NCBI GenBank assembly: GCA_937864375.1
Contig: CALMJO010000217.1
Span: 1-23,476 of the forward strand
Direction of reading: 5' to 3'
Source of the DNA: an uncultured Spirochaetota bacterium
GTDB taxonomy: Bacteria > Spirochaetota > UBA4802 > UBA5368
DNA: 23,476 bases
Part shown: in pieces, positions 1 through 9,100 of the stretch
Layout of the letters: every line of letters starts with the position of its first letter
How positions within the stretch are numbered: position 1 is the first letter of the stretch
Made by a program: the position numbers and the translations under genes
Notes under the pieces: model-generated
The model's database searches: none
What the model was told of the DNA's origin: nothing
What the model saw: the letters and a program-made list of their open reading frames with translations, nothing else

Positions 1-1
1 G

Positions 2-106
2 CTCAAGTGGGCCCCCAAGCTCACCGACACCGACCCGCCGCACGCGGAGGAGCTCAGGATATTAAGAGAGGTTGTGGATCCCCACAGGTATATCATAGGA
101 AGATGA
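2..106 (+). CDS. C-terminal end of an unidentified protein (partial)
   Basis: An open frame enters from the left edge and ends at a TGA at 104-106, giving 34 residues. The tail is charged and ends in DPHRYIIGR. Codon use is G/C-ending like the neighbours, and the next gene follows 52 bases later on the same strand with its own ribosome site. It is therefore probably the last part of a real gene, perhaps co-transcribed with the thiolase/DUF35 pair. The family cannot be recognised from this fragment. A role in acyl-CoA metabolism would be a guess from neighbourhood only. Confidence 0.45.
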   Translation, partial: LKWAPKLTDTDPPHAEELRILREVVDPHRYIIGR

Positions 107-158
107 GAATGCATATATCGCATAACGTCGATTTCATTTAAAAAACAGGAGAGGAAGC

Positions 159-1592
159 ATGATCAAATTCAGCGAGCAACAACTCAAGGTACCAAAAATG
201 ATGAGGCCGGTGTACCTGGTCACCGCGGGGCAGTCGAAGTTCGACCGGGCGATACCGGACAAGAGGACGGAGGAGCTGTGCGTGGACGCGCTCACCATGG
301 CCGCCGAGATGATCGACATGGAGCCGGCCGAGCTCAAGAAGTACATCCACACCTGCTACTACGGGCACTTCGCCGACCACTTTGGCGATCAGCTCCTGGG
401 AGAGGCGGTGATCCACGACCGGCTGGGCCTGGACCCGCTGGGGAACATAGGGGTGAAGACGGGCGGCGCGACGGGCGGCTCCACCCTGTGGGAAGCGGTG
501 AAGGCGGTGGCCTCGGGCTACTCCGACTGCGTGCTGGCGATGGGCTGGGAGCGCATGGACGAGGTCCCCACGGACGAGGGGAACTTCTACATCTCCTGCG
601 CGGCGGACAAGGACTGGGAAGGCCCGCTGGGCCACATCTACACCGGGTACTACGCCGTGATGGCGCAGAAGTACTGGCAGGTATTTGGAAAAGAAGAGGA
701 ATCCTTCCGCCGGACCATGGCGGAGATATCGGTGAAGCACCATGGCTACGCGTGCAACAATCCTTACGCGCAGGCGCCCATGAAGATCACGGTGGACGAC
801 GTGCTCAAGTCCCCGGTGGTGGCGTACCCCTTGAGGGCGCTCGACGCCTGCCTCATGAGCGTGGGCGCGGCATGCGCGATCATCTGCGACGAGCCCACCG
901 CGATGAAGCTCACGAAGGGCAAGAAGAACAAGCCCCTGCGCATATGGGTGAGCGCGGGCTCGCATACCCTGCGTCCCGCCGACCGGCGCGACATGGAGAT
1001 CCCGCTTCTTCCCAACGAGACCGCGGAACAGTACAAGGACTTCGGGAAGAAGTTCCCGGGCGGCGACCGGTATCCCGGTTTCACCGGCTTCCTGGGCGCG
1101 CGCATGGCGGCATGGTATGCCTACCGCATGACCGGGATAAAAGACCCGACCGAGGACCTGGACGTCATAGAGCTGCATGACGCCTTCACGATCAGCGACA
1201 TCCAGAGCTACGAGGACGTGGGAATCCGTCCCTACGGCTACGGGCGCGACTACGTGGAATCGGGGGACTGCTACCACACGAACCCCAAGACCGGGAAACC
1301 CGGCAAGCTCCCGTCCAACCTTTCGGGCGGGCTCATAGGCTGCATGCACGCGGTGGGCGCCACCGGCATCATGCAGACCTTCGAGATCGCCTGCCACATC
1401 TGGAACCGCTGGGCCGAGATGCACGGCAAGCCCTACTGGGACCGCTGCGGCCGCACGATGCCCAAGGACTGGACCGACCTCCAGGTAAAGGACGCGAAGA
1501 GGGCGCTCGCGATCAGCCATGCGGGCGTGGGCTCTCATGTCACGGCGACGATCCTGATGGATCCGGACCACCTTTTGAAGAACGACGCGTAA
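159..1592 (+). CDS. Thiolase-superfamily protein lacking the nucleophilic Cys (SCP2/DUF35-associated type)
   Basis: This is a 477-aa thiolase-fold protein of the type that works with a separate DUF35 subunit. The start is the ATG at 159, preceded by GGAGAGG with good spacing. Thiolase landmarks are ELHDAF (H340), SGGLIGCMHAVGATG (C395, H397) and the C-terminal SHAGVGSH loop (H454-G458). The loop that normally carries the acyl-accepting cysteine (V-E-N-x-C-A-S-G-G in thiolases) reads VKTGGATGG at 99-107, so Gly103 occupies the nucleophile position. The second cysteine of classical thiolases is also absent, although DUF35-linked thiolases often lack it. Established relatives with a DUF35 partner are BbsAB (2-benzoylsuccinyl-CoA thiolase), archaeal acetoacetyl-CoA thiolase, and the mycobacterial Ltp2-ChsH2 retro-aldolase; the last does not use a thiolase-type cysteine. 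The downstream DUF35 gene starts 12 bases after the stop. The acyl-CoA substrate is unknown. The fold is firm; the reaction is not. Confidence 0.85.
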   Translation: MIKFSEQQLKVPKMMRPVYLVTAGQSKFDRAIPDKRTEELCVDALTMAAEMIDMEPAELKKYIHTCYYGHFADHFGDQLLGEAVIHDRLGLDPLGNIGVKTGGATGGSTLWEAVKAVASGYSDCVLAMGWERMDEVPTDEGNFYISCAADKDWEGPLGHIYTGYYAVMAQKYWQVFGKEEESFRRTMAEISVKHHGYACNNPYAQAPMKITVDDVLKSPVVAYPLRALDACLMSVGAACAIICDEPTAMKLTKGKKNKPLRIWVSAGSHTLRPADRRDMEIPLLPNETAEQYKDFGKKFPGGDRYPGFTGFLGARMAAWYAYRMTGIKDPTEDLDVIELHDAFTISDIQSYEDVGIRPYGYGRDYVESGDCYHTNPKTGKPGKLPSNLSGGLIGCMHAVGATGIMQTFEIACHIWNRWAEMHGKPYWDRCGRTMPKDWTDLQVKDAKRALAISHAGVGSHVTATILMDPDHLLKNDA

Positions 1593-1604
1593 AGGAGAAC
1601 GAGA

Positions 1605-2195
1605 ATGAGCAGATTTGCAGAGGTTCAGGTAAAAAACAACCAGTACAAGATAAAGGGCGACTTTCACGAGCTCATCCCCAACACGCCCATCCGCGATGCG
1701 GACAACGGGCACAGGCTCATGGGAATAACCAATCCTCGCATGCTGGTGCACATGCACAGCTACGGCGGCGAGGCCGTGTTCTTCGAGTCGCTCTCGCAGG
1801 GCAAGCTCATGGCGTCGCGCTGCGACAATCCCAAGTGCGAGTACAAGGGCTCAATCTGGCAGCCGTTCCGCATCGCATGCCCGGATTGCCTCAGGAAGAT
1901 GACGCCCATCGACATGACGGACATCGCGAGGAAGACCGCGAAGGTGCACACCTTCATGGTGTGCGAGCGCTCGGGGGCCTTCAGCCTCCTGGACAAGCCC
2001 ATCAAGTTCATCAACATAGAATTCGACGGGGTGGCGACCATTCTCATGAGCTACCTTGCCGTGGGCGAGCCCAAGATGGGGCTTCGGGTGGTTCCCATCT
2101 TCAAGAAGATCGATCCGACCTACACCATCCTGGACCTCGCATGGGTCCCGGAGGGCACCAAGGCCGACGCGCTTCCGTTCGGGTTCAGCTTTTAA
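1605..2195 (+). CDS. DUF35 zinc-ribbon/OB-fold protein, partner of the thiolase-like protein
   Basis: This 196-aa protein has the DUF35 layout. A short N-terminal helical part is followed by a rubredoxin-like zinc ribbon with a CDNPKC pair and a CPDC pair around residues 70-100, then an OB-fold (about residues 105-180). The ATG at 1605 has AAGGAGAACGAG upstream. DUF35 proteins bind acyl-CoA or bridge thiolase-superfamily subunits (archaeal thiolase/HMG-CoA synthase/DUF35 complex, BbsA, ChsH2). The 12-base gap to the thiolase-like gene and the terminator just after this gene argue for a two-gene unit making one complex. Length is somewhat greater than the usual 120-150 aa because of an N-terminal extension of about 60 residues. 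Confidence 0.85.
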   Translation: MSRFAEVQVKNNQYKIKGDFHELIPNTPIRDADNGHRLMGITNPRMLVHMHSYGGEAVFFESLSQGKLMASRCDNPKCEYKGSIWQPFRIACPDCLRKMTPIDMTDIARKTAKVHTFMVCERSGAFSLLDKPIKFINIEFDGVATILMSYLAVGEPKMGLRVVPIFKKIDPTYTILDLAWVPEGTKADALPFGFSF

Positions 2196-2214
2196 ATTCT
2201 AGGGGTCTCGGGTT

Positions 2215-2260
2215 GCGCGCGGCGGAAAATAAGCATCCCGCCGCCGCGCGCTTCTTTTTT
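2215..2260 (+). terminator. Strong rho-independent terminator after the thiolase/DUF35 unit
   Basis: An 11-bp perfect GC-only stem pairs 2215-2225 (GCGCGCGGCGG) with 2241-2251, with a 15-base loop, followed directly by a T-rich run ending near 2260. It lies 20 bases past the DUF35 stop codon. It should separate transcription of the thiolase/DUF35 unit from the AOR gene. Confidence 0.85.
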
Positions 2261-2333
2261 ATACAATAGGAAAGGAACGGCAAAGAGAGCTTCAAGACTA
2301 GACTGACCAGATTAAATATGCAGGAGATCGACG

Positions 2334-4250
2334 ATGTCGACAAAATACAAGGGATACACGGGAAAGGCGGTATGTGTAGACCTGGGATCGGGGCTGGTGA
2401 GCGATTACGAAATCAGCGACACCGAGCGCGAGCTGTTCCTGGGGGGACGCTACCTCTCGACGAAAATTCTGTGGGACGAGCTCAAGCCCGGAATCGATCC
2501 CCTTTCACCCGAAAATGTCATGGTGGTAATGACGGCACCGCTCACCGGCACCAACGCGCCGAGCTCCAGCAGGTACGACATATCCGCGAAAAGCCCGCAC
2601 ACGGGCGGAATCGGTCACTCCAACAGCGGCGGAAATTTCGGGGTATACCTGAAGCGGTGCGGGTTCGACGCGCTCATCGTGAAGGGTAGGGCGAAGAAAC
2701 CGGTCTACCTGCACGTGAAGGAAAACGCAGTCGAAATCAAGGATGCGGGAAAGCTCTGGGGCATGAACACCCAGGAAGCCCAGGACGCGATGATCGAAAA
2801 GTGCGGCAAGGGAGGGACGATGGCCATCGGCCCGGCCGGAGAGAACCTGGTGAAGTACGCGACGATCGCATCGCAGGAGCGCATGCACGGCAGGACCGGC
2901 ATGGGTGCGGTGATGGGCTCGAAGAACCTTAAGGGAATGATCGCAACGGGATCACTGAAGATCGATCTCCATAAAACGGAGGAATTCAAGGGCCACATCA
3001 AAAAATGGGTGAAGATGCTCCAGGACCATCCCGCGACGGGAGATTCCGCGCCCAAGTACGGGACCGCGGGCTTTCTCACTTCGCTTTCGATCAAGAACGC
3101 GCTGCCCACGAAAAACTTTTCCAGCGGCACGTTCAAGGACGCCTACATGATCGGAGGCGAGAGGCTGGCCGACGAGTTCCTGGTGAAGAACATGGGCTGT
3201 CTCTCGTGTCCCATCCGCTGCGGGCGCGTGGTGAACATCGACGGGCGCGAAGTAAAGGGGCCCGAGTACGAAATACTGAGCCTCCTGGGCTCGAACATGC
3301 TCATCAACGACATGGAGGCGATCATCCGCTGGAACTACGAGGCGGACCTGCTGGGAATCGACACCATATCCATGGGTACCACCATGGGATTTGCGGCCGA
3401 GCTCGACGAGAAGGGACTCTGGAAGACCGGGATCCAGTTCGGGAGAAAGGACAACATCTCCCAGGTCATAAAAGACATCGCATACCGCAAGGGTATCGGG
3501 AAGGACCTCGCCGAGGGAGTCCGCCATTTAAAGAAGAAATACGGAGGGCAGGACTTCGCCCCCGAGGTCAAGGGACTCGAGATACCGGCCTATGAGCCCA
3601 GGGGCGCCACCGGCCATGCGCTCGGCTACGCGGTCGCGAACAGGGGCGCATGCCACCTCGACGGGGGATACATGATCTACTTCGAGGCCACCGGTCCGAT
3701 TACGCTCAACGCGCTTCACTGGCGTTCCAAGCCCTCGTGGGTCGTGCTCGACCAGAACCTGCTTTCGGCCGTGAGCGCGGGAGGGAACTGCCTCTTCACC
3801 GCGTGGACCTTCGTGCCGGGAATCGCCTACAAGACTCCGGGGAGCGCCGTGATGTCGAAGATCATGACAGCCATGCTGACGCATTCATGGAAGCTCATCG
3901 AGTGGACCGTGCAGCTGCCGGAATGGGCTTTGAACATTCACCTGCCCATTCTCCCGCACACCAAGGCCATCGCGCTGGCAACGGGGATGAAATTCAGCTA
4001 CGGACGGTATATGAAAATAGGCGACCGGGGGAACACGCTGGAGAGGATGTTCAACCTGCGTGAAGGGATTACCAGCGCCGAAGACAGGCTCGCGCGGAGG
4101 TTCACGCACGAGCCGCAGCAGCCGGGCAACGCGAATACCGCCGTGCCGCTGGACAAAATGCTCCAGAAGTATTACAGGCTTAGGGGATGGGACAAGGCCG
4201 GCGTTCCAACAAGAAAGACGCTTAAAAAACTGAAAATAAGTTTCTTGTAA
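2334..4250 (+). CDS. aor: Aldehyde:ferredoxin oxidoreductase (tungsten/molybdenum bis-pterin)
   Basis: This 638-aa protein is typical in length for the AOR family. These cytoplasmic enzymes oxidise aldehydes to acids with ferredoxin, or the reverse, using a W-bis-pyranopterin and a [4Fe-4S] cluster. The N-terminal pterin-binding domain contains GGRYLSTKILWDEL and the TAPLTGTNAPSSSRYD segment. The cluster ligands are C289, C292 and C296 in CLSCPIRC, plus a fourth cysteine, C486, in GGNCLF. GPEYE (309-313) and H441 in RGACHLDGG correspond to the catalytic Glu/His region. The start at 2334 is supported by CAGGAGATCGACG. The gene follows the thiolase/DUF35 unit but lies beyond a strong terminator, so it is probably transcribed separately; no convincing promoter hexamers are visible in the short gap. 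The aldehyde substrate cannot be read from sequence. Presence implies tungstate or molybdate supply and an anaerobic lifestyle. Confidence 0.93.
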   Translation: MSTKYKGYTGKAVCVDLGSGLVSDYEISDTERELFLGGRYLSTKILWDELKPGIDPLSPENVMVVMTAPLTGTNAPSSSRYDISAKSPHTGGIGHSNSGGNFGVYLKRCGFDALIVKGRAKKPVYLHVKENAVEIKDAGKLWGMNTQEAQDAMIEKCGKGGTMAIGPAGENLVKYATIASQERMHGRTGMGAVMGSKNLKGMIATGSLKIDLHKTEEFKGHIKKWVKMLQDHPATGDSAPKYGTAGFLTSLSIKNALPTKNFSSGTFKDAYMIGGERLADEFLVKNMGCLSCPIRCGRVVNIDGREVKGPEYEILSLLGSNMLINDMEAIIRWNYEADLLGIDTISMGTTMGFAAELDEKGLWKTGIQFGRKDNISQVIKDIAYRKGIGKDLAEGVRHLKKKYGGQDFAPEVKGLEIPAYEPRGATGHALGYAVANRGACHLDGGYMIYFEATGPITLNALHWRSKPSWVVLDQNLLSAVSAGGNCLFTAWTFVPGIAYKTPGSAVMSKIMTAMLTHSWKLIEWTVQLPEWALNIHLPILPHTKAIALATGMKFSYGRYMKIGDRGNTLERMFNLREGITSAEDRLARRFTHEPQQPGNANTAVPLDKMLQKYYRLRGWDKAGVPTRKTLKKLKISFL

Positions 4251-4341
4251 TAGTAAAGATAATTAGCTAGGATTGTGCGGAATACGAGGGGGTAGAAACA
4301 GAAGCGGATGGGTGGTCTCCAGCCCATCCATGGAGGGGATT

Positions 4342-6123
4342 ATGCTAACCTTGAACCGGGCAATCATGACGATGATTCTCAAGCAGGAATTATTTTCTTA
4401 TTTGATCGGGGTGCCGCTGGCGGTCTACATCGTGATCATCTGCGGCAATTTCGAGGGCGAGCGGCTCAGGGGGCTTCTTGTCGGGGTGGGCATCGCCGCG
4501 CTCATGGTGACGCCGTTCGGAATGATAAACATCAGGCGCATGCAGAAGCTGCACACGCGCATCATGAACGGCGGCGATTCCGCCGGACTCGCCGATGTCA
4601 AATCGCGCCTGTTCAGGGAACCGCATTACCAGGCCGTCTCGATCGCGCTTCGCTGGTTCGCCGCGACCTCGATTGCGTTCGGCGTGGGGCACCTCCTCGC
4701 CGGCATGGGGCTCGTCCAGATGCTGCTCCTGCCCGTAATCTGGACCGTGACCGTGCCCTCGGGCTACATCTACACCTACTTCATCACCGAGAAAGGCGTC
4801 AGCCCGTACCTTGAGCGCCCGGAGATCGCTGGAATTTCAGACTACCGGCGGTCCCATTTTTCGGTCATCAGGAAGATCGCCTTCAGCCTTACGGTGCTCC
4901 TGTGGTATCCCTCGGCGATATTTTCTCTCCTTCTCTATGAGCTGCAGAACGGCATCATCACTGTAAACCAGGTCGAGATCAATATAGCGCTCATTCTGTC
5001 GATGATGATAGTCATGCTCGTGTCCATAAGCTGGCTCCTCACGAGCTCGCTTAAAGCCACCATTAAGTATTCGGAAACCGGCCTCCGCGACATGGCGAAG
5101 GGGAACCTCGCCGTGATCATTCCCGAGATAACCGCAGACGAGATCGGCGGCATCGCCAGGAGCATTACGCGTCTTGCCGGCGCGCTCAGGAAAATGGTGA
5201 GCGTATCGGCAGCAGCTGTGAACCAGATGGACGGGGACTCGCGGACGCTCCTGGGCTACATGGAGGAGATGTCCCAGGGCGGGATGAGCGTGGCGGCGTC
5301 CATGGAGCAGATGACCTCTGCGATCGAGGAGCTCGGCGCATCGAGCGACGCAATCGCGGTGAACACGCTCAGGCACAGGGAATTCATGACCAGGGTGAAC
5401 GGATTCGTGGACGGGCTCATAGGCACCGTGGAGGATTTCGCCGCGCGGGCAGGGGCCGCGTCCGAGCTTTCGGCGGAAGCGGACCGGCGCGTGGAGAAGG
5501 GCAACGGTATCCTAACGGAGACGCAGCGCCATGTCGCGGACATTAGCGAAAGCACGAAGGCGATAAGCGCGAGCGTGGACGTGATAAGGGACATAGCGGA
5601 CAAGGTGAACCTTCTTTCGCTCAACGCGTCGATAGAGGCGGCGCGCGCGGGCGAGCACGGGCGAGGATTCAGCGTCGTCGCGGAGGAGATCTCCAAGCTC
5701 GCCGATACCACCCAGACAAACGCCGACAGGATCGTGAAGACCATCGGGGAAATCGTCAAGAAGGTCCAGATGGAGAACGGCGCCATGGAGATGCTCGCAC
5801 AGTCCTTCTCGGAAATAAAGCGCTTCATCGACGAGACAGCCGCTTTTATGAGCATGATATCGGGCGACGTCGTGAGGCAGAGGGAGAAGAGCGGGGAGCT
5901 GAGGTCGCTTTTTGACGAGCTCATGGCCATGTCGGCCGAGAACATGAACGCCATCCAGGAACAGTCCAAGGCACACCAGGAGATGGTGCGTAACGCCGGA
6001 AGCGTAAGCGAAACCATGACCCTGTTCGCCGAAAAAACCGAGAGCGTGCGGGACATGTCGCGGGGCCTCGCGAGGCGCGCGGAAAACCTGCTGAGCGGGA
6101 TCAAGATGTTCCGGTGGGAGTGA
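4342..6123 (+). CDS. Methyl-accepting chemotaxis-type transducer with polytopic membrane sensor
   Basis: This 593-aa protein has about six N-terminal membrane segments (near 18-35, 43-61, 101-121, 124-145, 176-200 and 213-236). A HAMP linker (about 237-288) and a long cytoplasmic coiled-coil follow. The signalling hairpin tip, about 416-453, contains NLLSLNASIEAARAGEHGRG. There is no large periplasmic ligand domain, so sensing is probably within the membrane or of internal state. I chose the ATG at 4342 because GGAGGGG sits just upstream; an in-frame TTG at 4273 would add 23 non-hydrophobic residues without a good ribosome site. The stop codon shares a base with the start of the hybrid kinase (TGATG at 6121-6125), so the two are translationally coupled and probably act in one pathway. 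No CheW or CheA is nearby. Confidence 0.9.
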   Translation: MLTLNRAIMTMILKQELFSYLIGVPLAVYIVIICGNFEGERLRGLLVGVGIAALMVTPFGMINIRRMQKLHTRIMNGGDSAGLADVKSRLFREPHYQAVSIALRWFAATSIAFGVGHLLAGMGLVQMLLLPVIWTVTVPSGYIYTYFITEKGVSPYLERPEIAGISDYRRSHFSVIRKIAFSLTVLLWYPSAIFSLLLYELQNGIITVNQVEINIALILSMMIVMLVSISWLLTSSLKATIKYSETGLRDMAKGNLAVIIPEITADEIGGIARSITRLAGALRKMVSVSAAAVNQMDGDSRTLLGYMEEMSQGGMSVAASMEQMTSAIEELGASSDAIAVNTLRHREFMTRVNGFVDGLIGTVEDFAARAGAASELSAEADRRVEKGNGILTETQRHVADISESTKAISASVDVIRDIADKVNLLSLNASIEAARAGEHGRGFSVVAEEISKLADTTQTNADRIVKTIGEIVKKVQMENGAMEMLAQSFSEIKRFIDETAAFMSMISGDVVRQREKSGELRSLFDELMAMSAENMNAIQEQSKAHQEMVRNAGSVSETMTLFAEKTESVRDMSRGLARRAENLLSGIKMFRWE

Positions 6124-9100
6124 TGGGCATCCCTGCTGCACTGGTGTTGAGGCGAGCGCCGGGCATAGCGCTGGACGCGCTATTTTTGCTGCTCCTGCCG
6201 TTGGTAATCCTGGTGACGCCCTTGCGCGCCGGCGAGCATTCCGGCCTCGAGACGCTTGTCATGGACAAGTCGTTCGTTTCATGCCTGGCCGGACCGTACA
6301 TGAGCTACATGGAAGACGCCGGGGGCGTACTCACCGTGTTCGATGCGGCGGGAAGGGCCGCGTCACGGGAATTCGCTCCCGCGGGCGCGGGGATTCTGAA
6401 TTTTGGCGCCAGTTCCTCGGTGTACTGGCTCGCGCTTACGATTGAGAACGTCCAGGACGGATCCGTGTCCTTTTACCTGGAGATCGCCTACCCTCTGCTC
6501 GATGAAGTGGTACTGTTCCAGCCTGACCGGGAGACATTTCGTACGCGGGTTTCCGGGGACCACCTCGCTTTCGGGGCGCGCGACTACCCGCATGAGAATA
6601 ATGTATTCCACATAACGCAAGGAACGGGAGCGGCGACCTATTTTTTCAGGATCCGCTCGACAACCTCGCTGAGCCTCCCGGTCTCCGTGTATTCGGAGAA
6701 GGCATATTCATACCACGCGAGCGCCGAGGGCACCTGGAAGGGCGTGTTCCTGGGCATCCTGCTGGTCATGATCATGTACAACATGTTCATTCTCTTTTCG
6801 GTGAAGGAGAAGCTGTATCTGTATTACCTGCTGTACATCGGGTCCTATACCTACCTCTACCTGGTCCTGTCGGGGATGGGATTGCGTTACCTGTGGAATG
6901 ACGCGATCTGGCTGAACGAATCAGGCTTCCCGGTTTTCATTACCAATGTGTTCATCCTTATGTTCACCAGGCAGTTTCTTCGAACCTGGCGGAACATCCC
7001 GGCGGTGGACCGATTCATCGTGGGCATAATGCTGGCGGGCGGCGTGGGAGCCGTCGGCGTATTGATTTTTCCGGCGGTGATGTCAGCGAAGTCGATTTAT
7101 TTCACGTTTCTCTGCTCCGGCGTGGAGCTTGCCGCTGGACTGGCCTCCCTGCTCAGGCGCGTCAAGGCGTCGGGGCTCTACCTTGTTTCATGGGGGCTGC
7201 TGGCGGTCGGGTCCGCGGAAAGGGGAATGCTTGCGCTGGGAAGCTTTCCGTACAACATGCTCACCGTCACGTTCCTCGACGCCGCGACGTCGCTTCACTT
7301 CGTCGTTTTCTCGTTCGCGCTTGCGGAGAGGATCAACAGCATGAAGAAGAACCTCGAGGTCGTGGTGGAGGACCGCGTTCGAGCCGAGGTTGAAGTCACG
7401 CGGAAAAAGGAGGAACTCGAGGCGACGAACGAGGAGCTGCAGGCTACTATCGAGGAACTCGAGGCGACGAATGAGGAATATGAGCGGCAGTGCGATGAAC
7501 TTGGCCAGACGCAGGTGGAACTGGGAAAATCGGAGGAAAAATTTTCGAAGGCGTTCAGGAACAGTCCCGCGATCATAGGGATAAGCAGGATGAGCGATGG
7601 GCGCTACATCGAGATCAACGAATCGTTTGAAAAAATACTGGGTTATCCAAGGGACGATGTCATTGGGAAAACCTCTCTCGAGCTGGGAATATTCGTCGAC
7701 CAGGCGGATCGTTCCAGGTTAAGGGATGCCGTTGCGGCGCGCGGTGCCATTCGTGACGAGGAAGCGCTGTTCCGGACGAAAGACGGCCAGGTGCGGACCG
7801 GAGTGTTCTCGGTGGACAGGATCCAGATACTCGGCGAGGACTGCCTCATTGTTTCAGTAAATGACATCACGGAGAGGAAAAGGGCGGAGGACGCTCTCGC
7901 CGCGGAACACGAGAGGCTCGAGATCACCCTGGCGAGCATAGGGGAAGGCGTGATCGCGACCTCGATCAACGGGACCATCATGGTCTGCAACGGGATAGCC
8001 GCGGAGCTTACGGGATGGCCCGCCCGGGACGCCATGGGCAGGGGCCTGGGAGAGGTTTTCACCGCGTACTACGATGAAACGAGAAAAAGCCCCGTAACCA
8101 TCCTGGACGAAGCCGCGTGTGAAAACGGGACGGCGAATTCGGGAAGCATCCTGGTGCTGGTCGCGCGGGACGGCAGCGAACGAAAAATCATCGAGAGTGC
8201 GGCGCCCATACGCGACAGGGGCGGGGTCACGATCGGGATGGTGCTTGTATTCAGGGACGTCACCGCACGGGTACGCATGGAAAAGGAATTGATGATGATC
8301 GAAAAGCTCAAATCGGTGAACGTGCTTGCCGGGGGGATCGCGCATGATTTCAACAACCTGCTTGCGGCGATCCTGGGAAATGTCAACCTGGCGAAGATGC
8401 ATACGGCCCCGGGCCACGAGAACTACCTGCTCCTAGACGAGGCGGAAAAGGCGTGCCTTCGGGCCACGGGGCTCACGCAGCAGCTCCTCGCCTTTTCGAA
8501 GGGAGGCGCGCCCGTGAAGAAGGCGGCAAGCATGCGGTCCCTCGTCGAGGAAACGGCGCTCTTCGTGGTACGGGGCACAAACGCGCTGTGCGAGTTCCGG
8601 TTTGCGGACGACCTTTGGCCGGCCTACATAGACGGCATGCAGGTTAGCCAGGTCATACAGAACCTCGTGATCAACGCGCTGCAGGCCATGCAGGGATCGG
8701 GGACGATATTCATATCCGTGGAAAACAGAACGATCGGGGAGGAGGATGCTCTCCCGCTTAAGCATGGACGGTACGTGCTGGTGGAAGTGAGGGACACGGG
8801 GACGGGGATTGATTCAAGGAACATCGCGCGAATTTTCGATCCGTTCTTCACGACCAAGGCGGACGGGAACGGCCTTGGCCTTGCGAACTGCTACTCGATC
8901 GTCAGGAACCATGAAGGGCATGTCACGGTCAAATCAGCGCTTAACACTGGAACCAGCTTTTTCGTGTACCTTCCCGCATCGCGGGACAGCATAGTCCATG
9001 AAAAAAAGCCGGACCGGGATCTCTCCCGCTTCACCGGTCGCGTCCTCATACTCGAGGATGATCCCGCGGTGCAGAAAATCGTGAGCAGAATGTTCGAGTT

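Noticed and set aside
138..1757. Long minus-strand open frame (539 codons) antisense to the thiolase-like gene
   Set aside because: It is a by-product of G/C-ending codons in the real gene. The translation is His/Arg/Val-rich with no family features, and the plus-strand frame has clear motifs and a ribosome site.
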